Source: Burkholderiaceae bacterium (GTDB lineage Bacteria; Pseudomonadota; Gammaproteobacteria; Burkholderiales; Burkholderiaceae_D). Taken from it: 5,436 nucleotides of DNA. Of this stretch, positions 1-4,734 are shown in pieces; within the stretch, counting starts at the first letter, position 1, and each line of letters starts with the position of its first letter. The translations under genes were made by a program, and so were the position numbers. The notes beneath the pieces are model-generated. The model had not been told where the DNA came from, did not search any database, and saw nothing but the letters and a program-made list of their open reading frames with translations. The stretch lies in NCBI GenBank assembly GCA_019752915.1, contig JAIELO010000389.1, forward strand, positions 1 to 5,436. Direction: 5' to 3'.

Positions 1-319
1 CAGCATGATCCCAGTGCGCGTGGGAGTTGACGATCAGTTTCACGTCCTGTATCCGGAAGCCGAGCGCTTTGATGTTGGCCTCGATCACCGGCGCCGATTG
101 CGGTAACCCGCCATCCAGCAGGATATGCCCCTGAGGCCCGGTCACCAGAATCGCTGACAGACCATCGACGCCAACGTACCAGGTGTTGCCGTACACATTA
201 AACGGCTTGACGGGATTGTTCCATTTCGCGCAATCGTCGCAATTTACCGGTGCGTCGTGGGCCTGCGCGCTGCCGGTTGCGGCGGCCAGGGTCAGCAGTA
301 CCTTCGCTATTATCTTCAT
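1..319 (-). CDS. Subclass B3 metallo-beta-lactamase (N-terminal part, runs off left edge)
   Basis: This is a periplasmic zinc beta-lactamase that hydrolyses beta-lactam rings. Only the first 106 codons are in the window; the C-terminal part lies beyond position 1. The ATG is at 319-317. Residues 1-20 form a Sec signal peptide ending in AQA, with likely cleavage before HDAPVN. The mature part shows the B3-type run CAKWN (30-34), YGNTWYVG (43-50), [15 protein letters not shown] (63-77) and IKALGF (83-88), then the zinc-binding HxHxDH motif as HAHWDH at residues 100-105. That spacing and NSHAH context are typical of B3 enzymes such as the L1 and THIN-B relatives. Tryptophan at the variable position before the aspartate is uncommon in the B3 sequences I remember. 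The gene starts 15 bases after the stop of the M56-S11 gene, so it is probably the last or a late gene of a BlaI-controlled operon. The substrate range cannot be read from this fragment. Confidence 0.9.
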   Translation of the reverse strand, partial: MKIIAKVLLTLAAATGSAQAHDAPVNCDDCAKWNNPVKPFNVYGNTWYVGVDGLSAILVTGPQGHILLDGGLPQSAPVIEANIKALGFRIQDVKLIVNSHAHWDHA

Positions 320-326
320 CTATTAT

Positions 327-332
327 CTCCTC
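327..332 (-). promoter_or_regulatory. Strong ribosome binding site of the B3 lactamase gene
   Basis: GAGGAG lies 7 bases before the ATG at 319, directly after the TAA of the upstream gene (337-335). It is the best Shine-Dalgarno in the operon. Both upstream cistrons start with no clear one, so the enzyme may be translated more strongly than its regulators. Confidence 0.8.
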
Positions 333-334
333 GG

Positions 335-2083
335 TTAAAAGTATTTAGCCGGCAAGCGAGCTGCGCCGGAATTGGCGAGTGAATCGCGGATGCGTCCGGC
401 ATCGCGTGTGCGTTGTTCGGCGTCGTCGGCATGCAGCAGGACAACGGTGTAGTCCTTGTCGCCGCTGCGTAGGCGCATGGTCAGGCAACGTCCGGCTTCG
501 GTACTGTAGCCAGTCTTGGACAACCGGATATCCCATCCCGTGTCGCCTACCAGGGGATTGGTGTTGCGCAGTTCACGCGTGCGGCCGTCGACGGCGACTT
601 CGGCGCGTTGGTGGCTGGTGATCGCGGCAATTTCCGGATAGCGCGCTGCCGCCGCCACGATGCCGGCCAGTTCCGTGGCAGTCGATGTATTGGCTGGCGT
701 TGCCCCGGTGGGGTCGGTGATGGTGGTGCGCGTCAAACCCAGACTGTGGATCTTGGCCCGGACGGCTTGCACGAATGCGTCGTTACCTCCCGGGAAGGTG
801 CGTGCGAGCAGGGTGGCAGCACGATTCTCGGAAGACATCAGTGCCATCTGTAGCGCAGTGGCGCGCGGGATCTCCGAGCCAGCACTGAGCAAGCTGCTGT
901 CCTGCGTCGTGGAGCGCATGTCCGCGCGGGTGATGCGCAGTTTCTCGTCCGGATCGAGCCTGGCGTCCAGCACCACCATGGCCGTCACCAGTTTGGTCAG
1001 CGAGGCGATCGGCACCACGGCATTGGCGTCCTTGGCCATTAAGACCTTGCCGCCCGTTTCGTCGAGCACCAGCACGTGCCGCGCGTTCACCGGCAATTGC
1101 AGCAGGCTGGCAGCGCTGAGCGCTTGCGTCGTGTCCGGGCTGCTCGCCTGCATCGGCAAACTCACACACGCCACCAGCAAGGCCGGCAAGGCGAGCTTCC
1201 AGCCCGCGGTCTCGGGCGGCGGTGCCATCAGTCTTTCAATGCGCTGGAATAACAGACCGCCGCGGGCCGACATGATCAATTCCGGCTGGCGGGAGGGCGC
1301 TTGCAGGGAAAGTTCGTTGAGCGCCAACGCCATGTGGCCCGGATCGTGCAGCAGCAGTGCACCCAGTTCATCGGCAATCTGTTCGCGTTCCACCCGCATA
1401 CGCCGCGATAGCCACCAGATCACCGGATGGAAAAACAGCAGCCCTTCAACCAGGCTTTGCAGTAGATTGACCAGATAGTCCCAGCGCTGGACGTGTGCCA
1501 GTTCATGGGCAAGCAAGGCTTCCAGCAGGGCTACCGGCATACCGCTCAGCAAAGCGGCCGGTAGTAGTACGATGGGCTTCCAGAAACCCACTGTGACGGG
1601 GCCAGAAAGCGCGGCATGCAATTTGAGCTGTACGCGGCGGTGCAGGCCTGAGCGCAGCGCCATGGCGTCGAGGCGCTCTTGCCAGATGGCTGGCGCAAAC
1701 ACGGCGTGACGGCGTAGCTGGCCAACCCAGACAAGTCCCAGGCTCAGGCGCAACAGCATCAGGGCGACGCCCAATGACCAGGCCCCCACCAAGGCGGGCA
1801 TGCGCGCCTGTAGTGCGTGCTGCCAGACTGGCATTTCCGTCGTTTGTGATGCCGAGGGAAGCGTCCCCGACGGAGCCAGTGAGCAGGTCAGATAGATCAG
1901 CGGGATACACAGGCAAATCAACAGGGCCATAGCACAGACGGCATAACGCCAGCGCGGACTGGCGTCGCGCAATAGTCTGAGCAGGAGGGCGGCTACGGCG
2001 CCGACCACCAGTCCCTGCCAGACGAAGTGCAGCAGCGACCAGCCAAGTGCCGGCACGATTGACGCAATCATCATCGGGCTCAT
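335..2083 (-). CDS. BlaR1-like M56 membrane metalloprotease fused to an S11 (PBP7-like) penicillin-binding domain
   Basis: This 582-residue protein is a likely transmembrane beta-lactam sensor and signal-transducing protease. Hydrophobic segments lie at about 10-37, 46-68 and 97-120. The M56 zinc protease motif is HELAH at 193-197, followed by FFHPVIWWLSRR (217-228) and EREQIADE (232-239), which should supply the third zinc ligand. A fourth membrane segment at about 297-312 leads to an exported C-terminal domain (about 330-575). In BlaR1 that place is held by a class D lactamase-like domain. Here it matches peptidase S11, closest in memory to PBP7/PbpG: SLTK (361-364, SxxK nucleophile), MSSENRAA (416-423, SxN), RNTNPLV (506-512) and SKTGY (522-526, KTG). 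All catalytic motifs are intact. The ATG overlaps the blaI stop by ATGA and has no Shine-Dalgarno, so translation is probably coupled. The domain calls are firm; the sensing role is inferred from operon context. It could also retain D,D-peptidase activity. Confidence 0.9.
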   Translation of the reverse strand: MSPMMIASIVPALGWSLLHFVWQGLVVGAVAALLLRLLRDASPRWRYAVCAMALLICLCIPLIYLTCSLAPSGTLPSASQTTEMPVWQHALQARMPALVGAWSLGVALMLLRLSLGLVWVGQLRRHAVFAPAIWQERLDAMALRSGLHRRVQLKLHAALSGPVTVGFWKPIVLLPAALLSGMPVALLEALLAHELAHVQRWDYLVNLLQSLVEGLLFFHPVIWWLSRRMRVEREQIADELGALLLHDPGHMALALNELSLQAPSRQPELIMSARGGLLFQRIERLMAPPPETAGWKLALPALLVACVSLPMQASSPDTTQALSAASLLQLPVNARHVLVLDETGGKVLMAKDANAVVPIASLTKLVTAMVVLDARLDPDEKLRITRADMRSTTQDSSLLSAGSEIPRATALQMALMSSENRAATLLARTFPGGNDAFVQAVRAKIHSLGLTRTTITDPTGATPANTSTATELAGIVAAAARYPEIAAITSHQRAEVAVDGRTRELRNTNPLVGDTGWDIRLSKTGYSTEAGRCLTMRLRSGDKDYTVVLLHADDAEQRTRDAGRIRDSLANSGAARLPAKYF

Positions 2084-2472
2084 GATTGTGCGTTGTCTTT
2101 ACGACGCAGTATCTTTTCGATCTCCGAGCGCTCGTCGGCGCTGACATGCTCTTTGAGCGCCGTCAGCACCAAGGCTTTCCCCGAGCCTGAAAACACTTTC
2201 GAGATCAGATCCTTGAGCAAGCTGGTCTGAAGTTTTTCCTGCGCTAGCGCCGGGGCGTAGCGCTGGGGGCGCTGACTTTCGTCGCGGGTCAACATGCCCT
2301 TGCCGTGCATGAGCTGGAGCTGACGCAAGACCGTGGCATAGCTGGCATCGGCGCGTTCAAGGCGCAGGGCTTCATAGACTTGTTTGGCGTCGGCAGAGCC
2401 GAGGTGCCACAGAATGCGCAGCAGATCTAGCTCTGCCGCAGTCGGGTGAGGAGTGGGTGTAGAAAGTGTCAT
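2080..2472 (-). CDS. blaI: BlaI/MecI-family transcriptional repressor
   Basis: This 130-residue winged-helix repressor should bind DNA as a dimer and be inactivated by proteolysis triggered by the M56 protein. Family members are usually about 120-130 residues. The N-terminal domain shows PTAAELDLLRILWHLG (10-25), typical of BlaI/MecI, and a putative recognition helix around SYATVLRQLQLMHGKGML (44-61). The wing is near RPQRYAP (68-74). The C-terminal dimerisation part includes DLISKVFSGSGKALVLTAL (88-106) and ends in SEIEKILRR. By my alignment the staphylococcal MecI/BlaI Asn-Phe cleavage site falls at Thr104-Ala105, so the processing site must differ here. No start codon exists between the in-frame TAG at 2508-2506 and the ATG at 2472, and no strong Shine-Dalgarno precedes it. 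A palindrome array lies just upstream, so autoregulation is likely. The gene overlaps the sensor gene by four bases. Confidence 0.93.
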   Translation of the reverse strand: MTLSTPTPHPTAAELDLLRILWHLGSADAKQVYEALRLERADASYATVLRQLQLMHGKGMLTRDESQRPQRYAPALAQEKLQTSLLKDLISKVFSGSGKALVLTALKEHVSADERSEIEKILRRKDNAQS

Positions 2473-2477
2473 AGCTG

Positions 2478-2544
2478 CTAGAATATCAGTTCTAGAACTA
2501 TTTTTCTAGAATTAAATTTCTAGAACTGGTTTTCTATGTCTAGA
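2478..2544. promoter_or_regulatory. Phased palindrome array, probable BlaI operator
   Basis: Three complete TTCTAGAA palindromes lie at 2490-2497, 2504-2511 and 2518-2525. Their centres are exactly 14 bases apart. The first extends to a perfect 12-base palindrome, AGTTCTAGAACT (2488-2499). A degenerate copy keeping CTAGAA (2478-2483) sits one more 14-base step toward the blaI start. A TCTAGA (2539-2544) lies 20 bases beyond the last full copy. The array fills the 67-base gap before blaI and reaches the stop of the upstream gene. Known BlaI/MecI operators carry TACA/TGTA-type half-sites, so the core differs, but BlaI-family palindromic binding just ahead of its own gene is the expected arrangement. 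Binding by this BlaI is inferred. Confidence 0.7.
2511..2516 (-). promoter_or_regulatory. Possible -10 element of the blaI operon
   Basis: TTTAAT on the minus strand matches the sigma-70 -10 consensus at five of six positions. It sits between two operator palindromes, about 40 bases before the blaI ATG, so repressor bound there would block polymerase. I found no convincing -35 at 16-18 bases. The nearest candidate, TAGACA (2542-2537), is 20 bases away. The call is weak. Confidence 0.25.
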
Positions 2545-2911
2545 TGCATTTTCCGCGCACTTTGGCGACCGCTATAAACGGCAGCGCGAGAAATCCTGTG
2601 AGGAAGAATGTCGGTTGGCGCTTTAATCCCTCGGAATGGAGGCAATCGGGCACCTTCGCTTCAATAAACGCGGCGGTCATAATATCGGTATTGGCTGAGC
2701 TGAATGCTACGGTGCTCTGATAATACGGTGCTGGCAGCGGTTCATTTTTTAGCACATCAGCAACCGCTTTACTGATCGACGCATCGACGCGCCCCTGCAT
2801 GGCCTTCAACTGGCTTTCGGACGTAACGGTATCGCTCAATGGGTCACGCACGTCCTGGGCAGAAGTGAACGCTGTAGAAAAAACCAGAACTCCCAGAATG
2901 AGTCGTTTCAC
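2540..2911 (-). CDS. Small secreted or membrane-attached protein of unknown function
   Basis: This protein has no function that I can assign. An ATG start at 2920 would give 126 residues. I prefer the GTG at 2911-2909 (123 residues), because GAAGGA (2925-2920) sits 8 bases before the GTG but runs into the ATG. From the GTG the protein begins MKRLILGVLVFSTAFTSAQ, a good Sec signal peptide. The middle is polar, with a probable helix over SQLKAMQGRVDASISKAVADVL (residues 36-57 of the ATG form). Near the end VPDC (90-93) is followed by a hydrophobic stretch TFFLTGFLALPFIAVA (104-119) and VRGKC. The VPDC and RGKC cysteines could pair or anchor a fold. I recall similar C-termini in uncharacterised Oxalobacteraceae proteins, but this is memory only. 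The TAG stop lies inside the outermost operator palindrome ahead of blaI. Confidence 0.7.
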   Translation of the reverse strand: MKRLILGVLVFSTAFTSAQDVRDPLSDTVTSESQLKAMQGRVDASISKAVADVLKNEPLPAPYYQSTVAFSSANTDIMTAAFIEAKVPDCLHSEGLKRQPTFFLTGFLALPFIAVAKVRGKCI

Positions 2912-2919
2912 GATGCGCA

Positions 2920-2925
2920 TCCTTC
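2920..2925 (-). promoter_or_regulatory. Ribosome binding site that favours the GTG start at 2911
   Basis: GAAGGA is spaced 8 bases from the GTG (2911-2909). It abuts and overlaps the in-frame ATG at 2920-2918, which would be too close for use. The site therefore decides the start in favour of the shorter protein, which also has the cleaner signal peptide. Confidence 0.55.
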
Positions 2926-2983
2926 ACGAATAGATGTTGTCAGGCCGTAAGCCATTTTCAGCACAATACCTCCGGTCTGGTGA

Positions 2984-2999
2984 CGGCTGAAGTCAGCCG
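2984..2999. other. Short inverted repeat between two genes
   Basis: CGGCTG (2984-2989) pairs with CAGCCG (2994-2999) across four bases in the gap between the HNH gene stop (3055) and the following small gene. No T-run follows on either strand, so it is not a classical Rho-independent terminator. It might be a weak mRNA 3' structure or chance. Confidence 0.25.
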
Positions 3000-3054
3000 A
3001 TTACACCTGCTGCTGTTCAAGGAAATCCTGCACGCTGTCGGCATGCTCTGAGCG

Positions 3055-3429
3055 TTACTCTTTCTTCTTCATCAGACCGGCTAAAGCGGCAAACGGATTA
3101 TGGGTTGCTGGCGCGACCTCGGCCGACTTCAGGCCATGGCCGCGATCCGCTTCCAGATAGCGCGAGTGTTCATTATCGTGGCAGTACAGACAGAGCAATT
3201 CCCAGTTGCTGCCATCAGGCGGGTTGTTGTCGTGATTGTGGTCGCGATGGTGCACGGTGAGTTGCGACACATTGGTATGCGTGAATTCGCGCATGCAACG
3301 CCCACACACCCATGGATACATTTTCAGCGAGCGTTCGCGATAGCCCAGTTCGCGCTGGTCGGCTGCGCGGCGTGCGTCAGCCACAATTTTATCGAGCCGT
3401 GCGGCATCCGGTTTTTTTCCAACAGCCAT
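3055..3429 (-). CDS. yajD: YajD-like HNH nuclease family protein
   Basis: This 124-residue protein closely resembles my memory of E. coli YajD. Shared blocks are YRERSLKMYPWVCGRC (30-45), the HNH core LTVHHRDHNH (57-66), NPPDGSNWELLCLYCHDNEHS (69-89), and a C-terminal NPFAALAGLMKKK matching the NPFADLK...NKKK end of YajD. Two CxxC pairs (C42/C45 and C80/C83) should bind a structural zinc. His60/His61, Asn76 and His84 or His88 would form the HNH nuclease site. Substrate and biological role are not established for the family as far as I know. The N-terminal 25 residues are basic and helical. The ATG at 3429 follows AAAGGA at a spacing of about 10 bases. It starts 29 bases after the next gene upstream, so co-transcription is possible, but YajD-type genes usually stand alone and no functional link to the neighbours is evident. 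Confidence 0.88.
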   Translation of the reverse strand: MAVGKKPDAARLDKIVADARRAADQRELGYRERSLKMYPWVCGRCMREFTHTNVSQLTVHHRDHNHDNNPPDGSNWELLCLYCHDNEHSRYLEADRGHGLKSAEVAPATHNPFAALAGLMKKKE

Positions 3430-3458
3430 GTCTGCTAATTCCTTTGTTGTTGCGTGTG

Positions 3459-3875
3459 CTATCTGTCAATGAGAAGTGCGGGTGGCGGTTTAGGAAGCTG
3501 ATCCAGTGCCGTTCCGCTCACCTGTTGCCAGCCAGTTTGATATTGTTGAAATTCTAGCGTCCTTTGATGGTGCCCAACGCCACCGTACTCGATGACCAGC
3601 CGGATACACTGCTGTCCTATGTTTCCGTTCACTAGTCGTCGCATGGGAAGCGGCGGGCTCAGAACGACACATCCAGGATTGAAATCCTCGCCGATATTAG
3701 CAATACCGGCGCTGCCAATTCTGGAACGCCCGATTAAATCCTGCACTGGTCGCGGCAACTCATCGAGTGTCGTAATGGTTGCACTGCCGCGTATATCGCA
3801 CTTCAATTCCTCTGCGCCGCATTCAGTAAAACAAATCAGCAGCAACAATGGAAGGAAAATTTTCTGAATTCTCAT
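3459..3875 (-). CDS. Predicted exported protein of unknown function
   Basis: I do not recognise this protein. The reading frame is open from a GTG at 3941, with ATGs at 3923 and 3875. I chose 3875 (138 residues) because it gives a compact signal peptide, MRIQKIFLPLLLLICFTECG, and leaves 25 bases after the upstream gene instead of overlapping it. The Shine-Dalgarno is weak (GAG). FTEC resembles a lipobox only loosely, since glutamate before the cysteine is unusual; a simple secreted protein is as likely. The mature part holds three cysteines (26, 69, 90), LDELPRPVQDLIG (38-49), FNPGCVV (65-71), PMRRLVNG (77-84) and YGGVGHH (97-103), and ends in a proline-rich tail. It probably lies in one transcript with the small membrane protein upstream. 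Confidence 0.65.
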   Translation of the reverse strand: MRIQKIFLPLLLLICFTECGAEELKCDIRGSATITTLDELPRPVQDLIGRSRIGSAGIANIGEDFNPGCVVLSPPLPMRRLVNGNIGQQCIRLVIEYGGVGHHQRTLEFQQYQTGWQQVSGTALDQLPKPPPALLIDR

Positions 3876-3900
3876 CGCACTCGATTCACAGGAAGTTAGC

Positions 3901-4158
3901 TCACGTTTTATCGAATCGGCCATGTGCCAATTTTCTTGCACGATAAATTCGCCAGCAATAAATGAGCGTTAAGGCCAAAAAAGTGAAGGAGAACCCATCC
4001 ACCAGATACACGGGTAACACACCGGTAAATACCTTATCGAAAACTGTGTAGCATAGCGAAAAGAAGAAAGCGCCTGCCAGCAACCACTGCCTCTGCCATG
4101 CGAATCCTATTGTCGCAAGCAGTGCACAAACCAGACTGAACATGGTACCAAATTGCAT
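3901..4158 (-). CDS. Small three-span membrane protein of unknown function
   Basis: This 85-residue hydrophobic protein has three predicted membrane helices at about 6-21, 25-42 and 50-69, ending in a basic tail RIYRARKLAHGR (70-81) that would stay in the cytoplasm. Short polar loops contain FDKVFTGVLP (40-49). No family is recognised. The ATG at 4158 follows GAG at seven bases; an in-frame ATG at codon 6 is possible but has no better ribosome site. The 153 bases ahead of it hold no gene. They contain only a tiny CACG-AAAAA-CGTG inverted repeat (4169-4181) near the start. It is followed closely by the exported-protein gene, so the two may be translated together. Confidence 0.6.
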   Translation of the reverse strand: MQFGTMFSLVCALLATIGFAWQRQWLLAGAFFFSLCYTVFDKVFTGVLPVYLVDGFSFTFLALTLIYCWRIYRARKLAHGRFDKT

Positions 4159-4311
4159 TGGGAAATCTCACGAAAAACGTGTGTCGAGTGATGGCCGGAT
4201 TGGCCGCACAGTGCAGCTAGCATAACAGGGCATCAGCACGGGAATAGGCTCAGATTGTCACTTTTTGCCTGTAAGCTACACGCTGACCGAAGCATCATCT
4301 CACTATGGCAG

Positions 4312-4671
4312 TTATTTTTCGGGCTGACAAACATTCGCCCGCAATGTAGTCCCAAGGGTGGCGCCGAATAGAACGAGTTGCGTAAAGGCGGCGAGGAAGG
4401 GCAGTGCGAGTAGCGCGAACCCATAGGTTGCCAACACTGCGGGGAGCCACAAGATCACTATCCCGATGAAGCTACCGATGCCGACCGCCTTATGTTGCGA
4501 TGGCTTTATGAAGAAACCTTGAAGTGTTCCGATTAGCAGCGCACAGATGACAATCGCCAGCAACTTTACCCACCCCGGGTACTCTTCCAAAATCGTGTAG
4601 ACGAGATAAGCCGAGAGGGTGCTCATGATGATGCTGAACGCCGCAATGAGTCCGGTCTTCACTTTACGCAT
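4312..4671 (-). CDS. Four-span membrane protein of unknown function
   Basis: This 119-residue protein is almost entirely hydrophobic. Helices are predicted at about 6-27, 35-55, 62-82 and 84-108. Polar parts are LEEYPGW (28-34), KPSQHK (56-61) and the C-terminal tail RANVCQPEK. I recognise no conserved catalytic motif or named family. The ATG at 4671 is preceded by GAGAG at seven bases. The start directly abuts the TGA of a possible 20-codon ORF, and the CPBP gene ends 63 bases upstream. It probably belongs to the same transcript as the CPBP protein, which suggests a shared envelope role, though nothing in the sequence shows what that is. Confidence 0.65.
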   Translation of the reverse strand: MRKVKTGLIAAFSIIMSTLSAYLVYTILEEYPGWVKLLAIVICALLIGTLQGFFIKPSQHKAVGIGSFIGIVILWLPAVLATYGFALLALPFLAAFTQLVLFGATLGTTLRANVCQPEK

Positions 4672-4734
4672 TCAGCGTCTCTCGAAATAATCCGGCGATA
4701 GCACCTTGCCGTATTCGGTCAGTTGCGTTTTCAC
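4672..4734 (-). CDS. Possible 20-codon ORF between two membrane protein genes
   Basis: A GTG at 4734 follows the CPBP stop TGA without any gap and opens a frame for MKTQLTEYGKVLSPDYFERR. The frame ends in a TGA (4674-4672) that touches the next ATG. It is in the same frame as the CPBP gene, so it could equally be a readthrough tail or the leftover end of a former longer gene. There is no Shine-Dalgarno for the GTG; translation would depend on coupling. The hydrophilic, protein-like composition in an otherwise fully packed junction is the only support. Confidence 0.25.
   Translation of the reverse strand: MKTQLTEYGKVLSPDYFERR

Noticed and set aside
660..1478. Long plus-strand open frame of 272 codons
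   Set aside because: It lies wholly opposite the M56-S11 gene, whose translation carries the HExxH, SxxK, SxN and KTG motifs. The plus-strand product is serine- and arginine-rich with no recognisable domain, as expected of an antisense shadow in GC-rich DNA.
1503..2147. Minus-strand 214-codon open frame overlapping the sensor gene
   Set aside because: It is an alternative frame of the M56 coding region and the end of blaI, with a proline- and arginine-rich product and no domain.
2427..2430. Extra CTAG inside the blaI coding sequence as a further operator
   Set aside because: Its centre is 51 bases from the nearest array copy, out of the 14-base phase, and the flanks do not form TTCTAGAA.
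2984..2999. Terminator for the HNH gene
   Set aside because: The inverted repeat has only a six-base stem and no following T-run on either strand.
3001..3054. In-frame continuation of 17 codons after the YajD-like stop (RSEHADSVQDFLEQQQV)
   Set aside because: The protein already ends like E. coli YajD with a lysine-rich tail, so the open stretch after the stop is most simply chance.
3592..3867. Plus-strand 91-codon frame opposite the exported protein gene
   Set aside because: The minus-strand frame has a signal peptide and fits the one-directional, close packing of its neighbours; the plus-strand product has no such features.
4233..4424. Minus-strand 63-codon frame overlapping the end of the four-span membrane protein
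   Set aside because: It overlaps the real gene in another frame and lacks a Shine-Dalgarno, a signal or a coherent hydrophobic pattern.
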